The position numbers and the translations under genes are program-made. From the NCBI RefSeq assembly GCF_023078355.1, contig NZ_CP095552.1, positions 1,612,001 to 1,676,000 of the forward strand: 64,000 nt of DNA. Reading direction: 5' to 3'. This stretch comes from Gordonia hongkongensis. Its GTDB lineage: Bacteria; Actinomycetota; Actinomycetes; Mycobacteriales; Mycobacteriaceae. Under the pieces are notes generated by a model. It saw only the letters and a program-made list of their open reading frames with translations, did no database searches and had not been told where the DNA came from. Positions 1 through 10,963 of this stretch are shown here, piece after piece (position 1 is the stretch's first letter; each line of letters begins with the position of its first letter).

Positions 1-2
1 CG

Positions 3-2525
<2,523 letters not shown>

Positions 2526-2655
2526 TTTCGACGCCGGGTCGCTGATCGCGGGAGGCCGCGGCTCGTCGTGGGGGCCGGACGCAAAACCACTCGCCGTCGG
2601 CGGGGAGAGGCTCGTACCGTGTTGTGCATCCGCAGCATCGACGATGAGGTCCGAC

Positions 2656-3273
2656 ATGGCTCCACCACAGACTCTGACGACGCCGAGGCTGCGGCTGCGC
2701 GCACCCGCCGACCGTGACGTCGAACCGATCTTCCGTGCCTGCCAGGACCCGGACATCCAGCGCTTCACACTGGTCCCGGTCCCGTATACGCGTGCGCACG
2801 CCGAACATTTCGTCCGCGACATCGCTCCGGCCGCCGGGTCGTCGGTGTGGACGATCGAGATCCGCGGCGGTGAACTCGTCGGCACCATCGGACTGCGAAC
2901 CGTCGACAAAGGCGTTGCGTCACTGGGCTATTGGTGCGCGCCGTCGCATCGGGGCCATCGCTACCTCACCGAGGCGCTCGCCGCGGTCCTCGACCACGCC
3001 TTCGCCGGCCCCGCCGACGGCGGAGCCGGGTTCGATCGCGTGATCTGGCGGGCGCTGGTCGACAACGTGGCCTCGGCGCGGCTGGCGGCGTCGGCGGGCT
3101 TCCGCTACACCGGCCGACGCCCCGAGGACGAGATCGATCAGCTCCCGCCGGGTCGCCACGTCGGCGATGTGCACACCGCCGTGCTGCGGGCAGGCGAGGA
3201 CCGTACCCCGCAGTCCTGGGACCTCGATGCGCAATCGGACTCAGTTCGACGCGGCGCGCAGTTTCTCCAGTAG
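2656..3273 (+). CDS. GNAT-family N-acetyltransferase (RimJ/RimL type)
   Basis: This is a 205-residue protein beginning MAPPQTLTTPRLRLRAP, the classic N-terminus of RimJ/RimL-like acetyltransferases (Acetyltransf_3). The core shows the beta-strand pair YWCAPSHRGHRYLTEAL, in which RGHRYL is the acetyl-CoA pyrophosphate loop, and ARLAASAGFRYTG near the C-terminus. These enzymes acetylate protein N-termini, amino acids or small molecules; the substrate cannot be told. GAGG lies about 7 nt upstream of ATG 2656; an in-frame ATG at 2644 is an alternative. The 3' end overlaps the convergent gene by 33 bp. Confidence 0.75.
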   Translation: MAPPQTLTTPRLRLRAPADRDVEPIFRACQDPDIQRFTLVPVPYTRAHAEHFVRDIAPAAGSSVWTIEIRGGELVGTIGLRTVDKGVASLGYWCAPSHRGHRYLTEALAAVLDHAFAGPADGGAGFDRVIWRALVDNVASARLAASAGFRYTGRRPEDEIDQLPPGRHVGDVHTAVLRAGEDRTPQSWDLDAQSDSVRRGAQFLQ

Positions 3274-4233
3274 CTCGGGAGCGGCGTCGCGCAGGAACGC
3301 GTCCTGGGTGTCGCCCCCGATCTGCACCAGCGCGATGTCGGTGAACCCCGCCTCCCAGAAGGGTTTCACGGCCTCGACGATCTGGTCGAGGTCCGGGCCG
3401 CAGGGGATGTTGCCGGCGACGTCGTCCGGCGTGACGAACTGCGTCGCCGCGGCGAAGCCCGCGGTGGTGCGCAGGTCGGCGTTGACATCCCACCCGCCGG
3501 CGAACCACCGGAACTGATCGTGGGCGCGCTCGATCGCCTTGTCACGGTCGGGATCCCAGCTGATGGGGATCTGCCCGATCGCGCGGGAGCGCTGGCCGTC
3601 GACGGTCGGGGTCGACGAATGTTCGTTCCAGGCCTTGATGAAGTCGGCGTCGGGTTCGACGGCGATCAGGTGGTCGGCCAATGGCCCGAACGTCTCGATA
3701 CCCGCATTGCCCGCCACTGCGACGCCGATCGGGACGGGCTGGTCGGGCAGATCCCAGATCCGGGCGGCGTCGACCTGGAAGAACTCGCCGCGGAAGTCGA
3801 CGAGCTCACCGGTGTGCAGTTTGCGGATGATCTCGATCGCCTCGGCGAGCATGTCCTGGCGGTCGGCGACCGAGGGCCAGCCCTCGCCGACGACGTGCTC
3901 GTTCAGGTTCTCGCCCGAGCCGAGGCCGAGAGTGAAGCGACCGTCGGCGAGGATCTGCAGCGTCGCAGCCTTCTGCGCGATGATCGCCGGGTGGTAGCGG
4001 ATCGTCGGGCACGTCACGTAGGTCATCAGGTCGACCCGCTCGGTCGCGTGGGCCACGGCTCCCAGGACCGTCCACGCGTACGGGGCGTGTCCCTGGGCCG
4101 AGAGCCACGGGAAGTAGTGGTCGCTCGACACCTCGAAGTCGAAGCCGGCGTCTTCGGCGCCGACGGCGTACCGCACCAGCTCTTTCGGGCCTGCCTGCTC
4201 GGTCATCAGGGTGTAGCCGAAACGTGTTGCCAT
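3241..4233 (-). CDS. F420-dependent G6PDH-like LLM oxidoreductase
   Basis: This 330-residue luciferase-like TIM-barrel protein begins MATRFGYTLMTEQAGPKEL and carries SDHYFPW and LGLGSGENLNEH. That pattern belongs to the family of coenzyme F420-dependent glucose-6-phosphate dehydrogenase (FGD) and its relatives. Such enzymes transfer hydride between a substrate and F420. Whether glucose-6-phosphate is the substrate here is uncertain, because many actinobacterial paralogues have unknown substrates. A GGAG ribosome site lies 5–8 nt before ATG 4233. The gene is convergent with the GNAT (33-bp tail overlap) and divergent from the HAD phosphatase. Confidence 0.8.
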   Translation of the reverse strand: MATRFGYTLMTEQAGPKELVRYAVGAEDAGFDFEVSSDHYFPWLSAQGHAPYAWTVLGAVAHATERVDLMTYVTCPTIRYHPAIIAQKAATLQILADGRFTLGLGSGENLNEHVVGEGWPSVADRQDMLAEAIEIIRKLHTGELVDFRGEFFQVDAARIWDLPDQPVPIGVAVAGNAGIETFGPLADHLIAVEPDADFIKAWNEHSSTPTVDGQRSRAIGQIPISWDPDRDKAIERAHDQFRWFAGGWDVNADLRTTAGFAAATQFVTPDDVAGNIPCGPDLDQIVEAVKPFWEAGFTDIALVQIGGDTQDAFLRDAAPELLEKLRAASN

Positions 4234-4374
4234 GGAGGTCTCCTCTGCGAGATGGGTCGCTTCGGTGTAGCCATGAGTCATGGGTCCGAAACCCGGGACG
4301 CTCGAGACGGTGGTGCCCGGACGACGGACGTTCGACGACGGGGCGCGGTTCTCGACCCCGGAAACGAGGCGCAG

Positions 4375-5043
4375 ATGCCAGACCGGAAAGCGGATGGGTC
4401 GATCGACACCGTGCTGCTCGATGTCGACGGTACGCTCGTCGACTCCACCTACCTCCACGCATTGGCGTGGATGCGGGCCTTCGCTGCCCACGACCTGATC
4501 CCGCAGTGGTGGCAGGTGCACCGGGCGATCGGCATGGGCGGCGACCGTCTCGTCGGCGAGCTGCTCGGCGACGACGTGGAGGAATCACTCGGTGACACCT
4601 TGCGCGACGAGTGGGAGGACGCCTATCGCGATCTGCTGCCCGACGTGCGGCCCCTGCCCGGCGCGGCCGATCTGGTGAGGGGACTGCTGGACGGCGGCTA
4701 CCGGGTGGCGCTCGCGTCGTCGGGCAAGTCGGAGTTCACCGACGCCGCGCTCGAGTCGATGGGATTGTCGCGCAACGACTTCGCCGCCGTGACCACCTCG
4801 GACGACGCCGATTCGTCCAAACCGGCGCCCGACATCCTGTCGGTCGCCCTGGACGAGGCCGGCGGCGGTAAGGCCGTCGTCGTCGGCGACACCGTGTGGG
4901 ACGTGGCGTCGGCGCATCGCCTGCCGGCGGAGTGCGTGGCGGTACGGTCCGGTGGATTCGCGGAGGGTGAGTTGCGCGACGCGGGCGCGGTGCTGGTCGT
5001 CGAGCACGTCGGACAACTCGTCGACCGCGGCTGGCGCCCCTGA
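4375..5043 (+). CDS. HAD-superfamily phosphatase (phosphoglycolate phosphatase-like)
   Basis: The 222-residue protein has all four HAD motifs: DVDGTLVDS (nucleophile Asp and acid/base Asp), ASSGKSEF (motif II), SSKPAPD (motif III Lys) and VVGDTVWD (motif IV). A helical cap lies between motifs I and II, as in subfamily IA/IB beta-phosphoglucomutase and Gph-like enzymes. It is expected to dephosphorylate small sugar phosphates in the cytoplasm; the substrate is unknown. ATG 4375 follows a GAGG at suitable spacing. The frame stays open upstream through antisense of the LLM gene, and that extension is not believed. Confidence 0.82.
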   Translation: MPDRKADGSIDTVLLDVDGTLVDSTYLHALAWMRAFAAHDLIPQWWQVHRAIGMGGDRLVGELLGDDVEESLGDTLRDEWEDAYRDLLPDVRPLPGAADLVRGLLDGGYRVALASSGKSEFTDAALESMGLSRNDFAAVTTSDDADSSKPAPDILSVALDEAGGGKAVVVGDTVWDVASAHRLPAECVAVRSGGFAEGELRDAGAVLVVEHVGQLVDRGWRP

Positions 5044-5119
5044 TCGACGGCGGCTGGAGCGCCGGACCGACCGCATCGGTGGGCGCGGGGCCGACGCCGG
5101 GGCGCTAGGCTGGATCATT

Positions 5120-6085
5120 GTGTCGCGAACGTCGCTGTCGGTGGTGTCGGACTCCGTCACCGCGCGGGCTCCGTCGAAGGTCAATATGCACCTCGGGGTC
5201 GGTCCGCGCCGCGAGGACGGCTACCACGACCTCGTGACCGTCTTCCAGGCGCTGTCCCTCCACGACGACATCCGGGTCGCCCGGGCCAACGAGATGAGCA
5301 TCACGGTTCGTGGCGAAGGCGCCGGGTCGGTCCCGACGGACGAGTCCAACCTGGCGGTCCGGGCCGCGCTGGCACTGGCCGAGTGGGCGGACCGTCCCGG
5401 CAAGGTCGCGATCGACATCGACAAGACGATCCCGGTGGCCGGGGGCATGGCCGGTGGCAGCGCGGATGCCGCCGGGGCGCTGGTCGCACTCGCCGCCCTG
5501 TGGAAGCTCGACATCGGCCGCGACGACCTCGCCGCCATCGCGGCGGACCTGGGCAGCGACGTCCCGTTCGCGTTACACGGCAACACCGCCCTGGGCACCG
5601 GACGCGGCGAGCGGCTGATGCAGGTCCTCTCCCGCGGTGACTTCCACTGGGTGCTCGCGCTCGCACGCGACGGCCTGTCCACGCCCGCGGTGTACCGCGA
5701 ACTGGATCGGCTGCGCGACAGCCGTTCCGGAGAATGCGCCACCGACGACGAGCGCGACCTCCTCCGCCGCCCCGACGAACTCATGCAGGCCCTGGCGTCC
5801 GGTGACCCGCATGCGGTGGCGCCCCTGCTGCACAACGATCTACAACCGGCGGCGCTGTCGCTGCAACCCACCCTCCGCCGGACCCTGCGTGCCGGAATCG
5901 ATGCCGGAGCACTGGGCGGCATCGTGTCCGGCTCTGGCCCGACATGCGCCTTCCTGTGCGCCGACGAGACCGGCGCGGTGAACGTCGCCGCCGAACTGTC
6001 CGGCGCCGGCGTCGCCCGGTCGGTCCGCACCGCGAGCGGTCCCGCCGCCGGTACGCGCGTCCTCGGAGCCGACGTCCGCCACTGA
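5120..6085 (+). CDS. ispE: 4-diphosphocytidyl-2-C-methyl-D-erythritol kinase
   Basis: This GHMP kinase phosphorylates CDP-methylerythritol in the MEP isoprenoid pathway. The N-terminal block [20 protein letters not shown] is diagnostic. The ATP-binding GHMP loop [17 protein letters not shown] (about residues 103–119) and the late [14 protein letters not shown] complete the fold. GTG at 5120 gives 321 residues. In mycobacteria ispE directly follows rsmA; here about 2.6 kb of other genes intervene, so the operon has been split. Confidence 0.93.
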   Translation: MSRTSLSVVSDSVTARAPSKVNMHLGVGPRREDGYHDLVTVFQALSLHDDIRVARANEMSITVRGEGAGSVPTDESNLAVRAALALAEWADRPGKVAIDIDKTIPVAGGMAGGSADAAGALVALAALWKLDIGRDDLAAIAADLGSDVPFALHGNTALGTGRGERLMQVLSRGDFHWVLALARDGLSTPAVYRELDRLRDSRSGECATDDERDLLRRPDELMQALASGDPHAVAPLLHNDLQPAALSLQPTLRRTLRAGIDAGALGGIVSGSGPTCAFLCADETGAVNVAAELSGAGVARSVRTASGPAAGTRVLGADVRH

Positions 6086-6102
6086 TCGCCTACGGTTGCC
6101 TG

Positions 6103-7258
6103 ATGTCCCGCAGACCCGCCGCAGTCGTCGCCCCACTGCTCGCGGTCAGCGCCGTCGTCACTCTGCTGCTCGCGCTCTGCATCGTGACGGCCGGCCCGTC
6201 GACGGCCGCCGCACCCGCCGACGGTTTCGTCTTCACCACCTCCGAGGTTCCCGACGACGAACTCCCATCGGCGGCCGGCTCGGGCACCCGCCTGACCTAT
6301 GCGACGCGATCAGAACGGCCGCCCGGCGATGTCGAGCGGCGTGTACTGGGTGCCGAAGGGTACGCCGCCCGCCGGTGGCTGGCCCGTCGTGTCCTGGGCA
6401 CACGGGACGGTGGGCCTGGCCGACGAGTGCGCGCCGACCCTGCACCGGCTGGGCGACGGTGTCGAGGCCCCGGTGCGCGCGGCGCTCGACGCCGGGTTCG
6501 CGGTCACGGCAACCGATTACGCGGGGCTCGGGTCGGCGGGGGAGACCGAATACCTCGGCGGTCGCGCGGCGGCTCACTCGGTGATCGACATGATCCGCGC
6601 GGCGCGGTCGGTCGACGCCTCGCTCGGATCACGCTGGGTGTCGACCGGGCATTCGCAGGGCGGCCACGCCGCGCTGCACGCGGGCCGCCTCGCCGCGGAA
6701 TTCGCACCGGAACTGCCGGTCGCCGGCGTCGTCGCGATCGCCCCGGTCTCGTCGCTGGAGAACCTGTTCGGTCTGTTCGGACCCCGCGTGCCCGGCCTCG
6801 GCGCACTCAATGTGCTGAGTGCGCCGTTCCTGTTCACCCTCGCCGGCCTCGACCACGCGAATCCAGAACTCCGCGTCGCCGATTCCCTGACCTCCGACGG
6901 GAAGCGTTTCCTCGACCGCGCGCGTGCCCGGTGCAACGGGGATCTCGTGGATGCGTTGCGGTCGGTGCCGCCGGGCTCACTCGTGGCGTCGTCGTTCACT
7001 GCGGAGCAGGACTTCCGGGACGCCCTGCGGGAGTACGCCGAGGTGCCCGTCTCTGGCTACCCGGTGAAAGTCACGCTCGCACATGGTCTTCTCGATCCCG
7101 TGCTGCCGTACCCGCTGAGTCGTTCGCTGCGGTCCGCGATGCGCGACGCCGGCACGGATGTGGACCTCAAGACCTACGCGCGGGCCGATCACAGCGGCGT
7201 CGTCGACGAGTCGCTGCCGGACGTGCTGGCCGCGATCCGGGAGTCGTTCGGCCGTTGA
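6103..7258 (+). pseudogene. Secreted lipase/esterase interrupted by a frameshift
   Basis: Two overlapping frames make one recognisable protein. Frame 1 from ATG 6103 gives a signal peptide (basic MSRRP, hydrophobic core, AAAPA cleavage region) and runs to GTRLTYAT. The frame then shifts near 6305–6308 and frame 2 continues DQNGRPAMSSGVYWVPKG to the stop at 7258. The second part has the alpha/beta-hydrolase nucleophile elbow GHSQGG, an acidic LAHGLLDPVLP region and a DHSG near the C-terminus, as in the actinobacterial secretory lipase (LIP) family. The change is one extra base or two missing bases at this point. It could be a true mutation, a sequencing error or programmed slippage. There is no classic slippery heptamer that I can see. 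Confidence 0.8.
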
Positions 7259-7288
7259 GGTCGGGCCGACCGGTTCTCGCGGAGTCGA

Positions 7289-9115
7289 TCACTCGACGCT
7301 CTCGCCGAGTTCCATCCAGCGTTCCTCGAGTTCCTCGAGTTCGGTTTCCATGCTGCGGATGCTCTCCGTCTCCGCGGCAAGGCCTTGGTAGTCGGACTGA
7401 TCATGGTCGGCCAGCGCGGTCCGGGCAGCATCGATCTTGCTGTGCAGCTTGTCGATCCGACGCTCGAGCGAGGCGAGCTCCTTGTTGGCCGCGCGCAGCT
7501 CGGCGCCGCTGAGGGTCGAGCCCGACACGCCGCCGTTCCCCGAAGCTGTGGCGCTCGTACCGGATCCGCCCGATGTCGATCCGGAACCCGACGTCTTCGC
7601 CTGTGCCGAGCGGAGTCTCAAGAACTCGTCGACGCCGCCGGGGAGGTGGCGGAGCCCGCCGTCGAGGACGGCGAACTGCTGATCGGTGACCCGCTCCAGG
7701 AAGTACCGGTCGTGCGAGACGACGATCAGCGTGCCGGGCCACGAGTCCAGCAGGTCCTCGAGCGCGGCGAGCATGTCGGTGTCGAGGTCGTTGGTCGGCT
7801 CGTCGAGGATCAGCACGTTCGGCGCGTCGAGCAGGATGAGCAGCAACTGCAGCCGCCGCTTCTGCCCGCCCGAGAGGTCGCGGACCGGGGTCGAGAGCTG
7901 CGCGCCGTCGAAGCCGAGCCGCTCGAGCAACTGCGACGGCGACAGTTCCTGTGCCTTCGACCCGGAACCGAAGGTGTACGTGGTCTGCAACTGCGCGATG
8001 ACCACCCGCACCGGGTCGTCGAGGTACCGGTCGAGGTCGTCGAGGCGTTGGGTCAGGGTGGCGACCTTGACCGTCTTGCCGCGTTTGACCCGGCCGCCGG
8101 TCGGTTCCACGGTTCCGGCGATGAGGCCGAGCAGCGTCGACTTGCCCGCGCCGTTGACCCCGAGTATGCCGGTGCGCTCACCGGGCGCCAGCCGCCACTC
8201 GACGCCGTCGAGGACGGTGCGGTCACCGTAGGAGACCGACACGTCGAGCAGGTCGACGACGTCCTTGCCCAGACGAGCGGTGGCCAGTGACTGCAGGGCG
8301 ACCGTGTCGCGGACCGGTGGGACATCGGCGATGAGGGCATTGGCCGCGTCGATGCGGAACTTCGGCTTCGACGTCCGGGCCGGCGCGCCGCGGCGGAGCC
8401 AGGCCAGTTCCTTGCGGGCGAGATTCTGTCGTCGTGCCTCGATCGCGGCGGCCTGCCGGTCCCGTTCCACCCGCTGCAGGATGTACGCCGCGTAGCCACC
8501 CTCGAAGGGTTCGACGATGCGGTCGTGGACCTCCCAGGTGACCGTGCACACCTCGTCGAGGAACCACCGGTCGTGGGTGACCACCAGCAGTCCGCCGGCG
8601 TTGGCCGGCCAGCGTCGCTTCAGGTGGTCGGCGAGCCAGGTGATGGCCTCGACGTCGAGGTGGTTGGTCGGCTCGTCGAGCGCGAGGACGTCATGCTCGC
8701 CCGCGAGGAGTCGTGCCAGCGACACGCGGCGGCGCTGACCACCCGACAACGAACTGGTGGGCGCTGTCCATTCGACGTCGCCGAGCAACCCGCCGATGAC
8801 GTCGCGGACCTTCGCGTCGCCCGCCCATTCGTGTTCGGGACGGTCGCCGACGACGGCGTGCCCGACGGTCTCGTCGTCGTCGAAGACGTCGACCTGGTCC
8901 AGCACGCCGATGCGGACGCCGCCGCGGACGGTGACGCGACCGGAATCGGGTTGCATCCGTCCGGCGAGCATCGCCAGCAGGCTCGACTTACCGTCGCCGT
9001 TTCGGCCCACGATGCCGATCCGGTCGCCCTCGTTGACCCCGAGGGACACCGACTCGAAGACCTTGGTGGTCGGGTATTCGAGGCCTAGGGTTTCCGCGCC
9101 GAGTAGATGAGCCAC
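7289..9115 (-). CDS. ABC-F ATPase, Uup-like, with C-terminal coiled coil
   Basis: This 608-residue soluble protein carries two ABC cassettes and no membrane segment. Cassette 1 has Walker A GRNGDGKSS (about 37–45), signature LSGGQRRR and Walker B LALDEPTNHLD. Cassette 2 has GVNGAGKST, LSGGQKRR and LILDEPTNDLD. A Ser/Gly-rich linker is followed by a charged coiled coil at the C-terminus (EELEERWMELGE), typical of Uup. ABC-F proteins bind the ribosomal E site; Uup types act in ribosome assembly or rescue and limit transposon excision in E. coli. The GTG at 9115 is chosen because it begins the conserved VAHLLGAE. Confidence 0.9.
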   Translation of the reverse strand: MAHLLGAETLGLEYPTTKVFESVSLGVNEGDRIGIVGRNGDGKSSLLAMLAGRMQPDSGRVTVRGGVRIGVLDQVDVFDDDETVGHAVVGDRPEHEWAGDAKVRDVIGGLLGDVEWTAPTSSLSGGQRRRVSLARLLAGEHDVLALDEPTNHLDVEAITWLADHLKRRWPANAGGLLVVTHDRWFLDEVCTVTWEVHDRIVEPFEGGYAAYILQRVERDRQAAAIEARRQNLARKELAWLRRGAPARTSKPKFRIDAANALIADVPPVRDTVALQSLATARLGKDVVDLLDVSVSYGDRTVLDGVEWRLAPGERTGILGVNGAGKSTLLGLIAGTVEPTGGRVKRGKTVKVATLTQRLDDLDRYLDDPVRVVIAQLQTTYTFGSGSKAQELSPSQLLERLGFDGAQLSTPVRDLSGGQKRRLQLLLILLDAPNVLILDEPTNDLDTDMLAALEDLLDSWPGTLIVVSHDRYFLERVTDQQFAVLDGGLRHLPGGVDEFLRLRSAQAKTSGSGSTSGGSGTSATASGNGGVSGSTLSGAELRAANKELASLERRIDKLHSKIDAARTALADHDQSDYQGLAAETESIRSMETELEELEERWMELGESVE

Positions 9116-9147
9116 CCGACAAACGCTAGTGGGTGACCGGTCTCGGC

Positions 9148-10029
9148 CTAACGGCGGATGGCCCCGTTGATCATGGCCGCGAACGCGACGGCGCCGGCCT
9201 GGTTGACGTGGAAGGGCAGCGCGATCCGATTCGACAGCGCGCTCTCGTACCAGGGATTGATGAGGTTGCAGGCATCGTGTCCCGCCGATCCTCGGTTGGC
9301 GTCGATGAAGGTGCCGCCGACCTCGGTCGACGCCCGCCAGAGCGCGCCGTTGGCGCGGTTGAAGACCTCGCGCATCCACCGGGCGTCGGGGTCACTCAGC
9401 GGGACCAGCGGCCAGCACCCGGTGAACCCGATGAAGCCGCCCAGACCGACGACGATGATCTGGGCGTGCGGCGCCTTGTTCCGGATCGCGCGCAGAGCGG
9501 GGGTGACGCGGTTCTCCATGAGTTCGATCCGCCACCGGACCTCGTTCTCGAGGGCACGGTTGTGGCGGCAGCGCCGGTCGGTGAACGCCGGGGTCCGGCA
9601 CTGGCCGAAGATCGCGCCCCACCGCATGTCGTTGCCGCCGATGCTCACGGTGATCAGCTGAGCGTCGCGCGGAACCAGGTGCAGCTGAATGGGTTTCGTG
9701 CCACCGCTGGTGTGCTGCGGGGCCCGGTGCAGGTGTGCCGACTGCGCGCCCGCACACGAGGCGTCGATGAAGCGTCGCGGCAGGGTCGCGGCGGCGACGA
9801 GGGTGGGGTAGTTGAACGCCGACCGCTTGCATCCGCCGAAGTAGGCGGGCGTCGGGGTGTAGAAGCTGCCGGACGCACGCGAATCACCGAGAGCGACGTA
9901 GGTACCGCCGGTGTAGCGCGTCGGGGCCGCCTGCGCGGGCGCGGCCACCGCCGCCATCATCGACACCACGAACGCGGTGACCAGCACCGTCGCCAAGATC
10001 TGGACCCCGCCCCGAAACCTGCCTACCAC
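9148..10029 (-). CDS. Secreted SGNH (GDSL-like) hydrolase
   Basis: GTG 10029 gives 293 residues starting with a basic n-region, a hydrophobic core (ILATVLVTAFVVSMMAAV) and an APAQA signal-peptidase I site. The mature part shows block I VALGDSRASG with the nucleophile Ser and block III SIGGNDMRWG. The C-terminal FHVNQAG supplies the catalytic His. An even number of Cys residues in the mature part suggests disulfides. This is the extracellular lipase/acyl-esterase family common in mycolata; its substrate (lipid, acylated sugar or cell-wall ester) is unknown. A hairpin repeat lies in its upstream region at 10101–10141. Confidence 0.85.
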   Translation of the reverse strand: MVGRFRGGVQILATVLVTAFVVSMMAAVAAPAQAAPTRYTGGTYVALGDSRASGSFYTPTPAYFGGCKRSAFNYPTLVAAATLPRRFIDASCAGAQSAHLHRAPQHTSGGTKPIQLHLVPRDAQLITVSIGGNDMRWGAIFGQCRTPAFTDRRCRHNRALENEVRWRIELMENRVTPALRAIRNKAPHAQIIVVGLGGFIGFTGCWPLVPLSDPDARWMREVFNRANGALWRASTEVGGTFIDANRGSAGHDACNLINPWYESALSNRIALPFHVNQAGAVAFAAMINGAIRR

Positions 10030-10100
10030 CGAACACCGCTTCCACTGCCCACCGAGTTTGCTCAGGGAATCGTAAGGCACGACCTCGGGTCCGACGACAG

Positions 10101-10141
10101 AGTGCGGGATCCGTATTGGAAACCGGCACGAATCCCGCACT
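10101..10141. repeat. 41-bp hairpin repeat, copy 1 (imperfect)
   Basis: It opens AGTGCGGGATCCGTA and closes CACGAATCCCGCACT; 13 of 15 arm positions pair around an 11-nt centre. A second, perfectly palindromic copy lies at 10900–10946. The two copies bracket the broken AbiEi/DUF559 gene. No other copy was found by eye in the window. Confidence 0.85.
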
Positions 10142-10187
10142 GTGCGGGAAGTGGAACCGGCGCGACGGGGGATGCGTCTACAACTGC

Positions 10188-10887
10188 ATGGCCACTGCAC
10201 CCGAATTGCGGACCTTTGTCCTCACGCGCGACGGCGTGATCACTGCGGCGCAGGCCCGCGAGCACGGTCTCAGTCGTGCCTCGGTGGCCCGGCGGGTGAA
10301 GTCCGGTGAGTGGGTACGTGCGAGTTCCGGCGTCTACCGCCTGGCCGATCATCCGGTGACCGCACGGACCCGGACCCGACTGGCGACCCTGCAGGTCTCC
10401 GCGGACGCCGTTCTCAGCGGACTCGCGGCGGCGTGGTGGCATGGCCTCGTGACCAAACGGCCGACGACGATCACCGTCACCGCTCCCCGAAGCTGGCACG
10501 GTTCGCCGGAGAAGGGGACGGTGGTCATCCGGAGATCCTCGACGCGGCCGACGTCGTGGTCGAGAAGGGACTCACGGTGACCGCGGTGCCGTTGTCCGTC
10601 CTCGAAGGCGCCGTTGAAGGAAAGATGGACGTACTCGACCGGGCACTTCAGAACAAGAAGGTCACGGTTGACGCTCTCCTCGAGACCTACCAGCGGCGAC
10701 GCCGCTGCCGTGGTGCAACCGAGATGGCGAAGATGCTCGTGCTCGTCGGTTCTGGTGCCCGTTCGGCTGCCGAACGGCTGACCGTGAAACTGTTCGCCGA
10801 GCACGACATAGCGGGTTGGGTCGCCAACCACCCGGTGTCCGGTTACGAAATCGACTTCGCCTTCGTCGGGAGGAAGGTGGCGGTCCC
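10188..10887 (+). pseudogene. AbiEi/DUF559-type protein, frameshifted and C-terminally truncated
   Basis: From ATG 10188 the frame encodes a winged-helix N-terminus (RDGVITAAQAREHGLSRASV, then GVYRLADHP). It continues to VTAPRSWHGSPEKGTVVIRR at about 10535, then breaks. The neighbouring frame resumes ILDAADVVVEKGLTVTAVPLSVLE and ends near VSGYEIDFAFVGRKVAV. Alignment by eye with the intact paralogue at 33111–34004 shows a one-base loss (or two-base gain) at about 10533. The last ~55 residues are gone, namely the PD-(D/E)XK-like C-terminal half. The truncation point falls directly beside a hairpin repeat. The family pairs an AbiEi antitoxin-like domain with a DUF559 nuclease-like domain; its function is unproven. 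Confidence 0.85.
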
Positions 10888-10899
10888 ATCACCCCTCCG

Positions 10900-10946
10900 C
10901 AAAGTGCGGGATTCGTACTGGAAACCGTTACGAATCCCGCACTTTG
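10900..10946. repeat. 47-bp perfect hairpin repeat, copy 2
   Basis: The left arm is CAAAGTGCGGGATTCGTA (10900–10917) and the right arm is TACGAATCCCGCACTTTG (10929–10946): 18 of 18 bp pair around the 11-nt centre CTGGAAACCGT. It lies between the truncated AbiEi/DUF559 gene and the tail of the acyl-CoA dehydrogenase. It could act as a transcription stop for either strand, although there is no long T-tract. Confidence 0.9.
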
Positions 10947-10963
10947 GAAGAGCTCTGGACCAC

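Noticed and set aside
4267-4374. N-terminal extension of the HAD phosphatase
   Set aside because: The extra codons are rich in Arg/Gly/Thr, unlike the family, and ATG 4375 has its own ribosome site immediately before the DVDGT motif.
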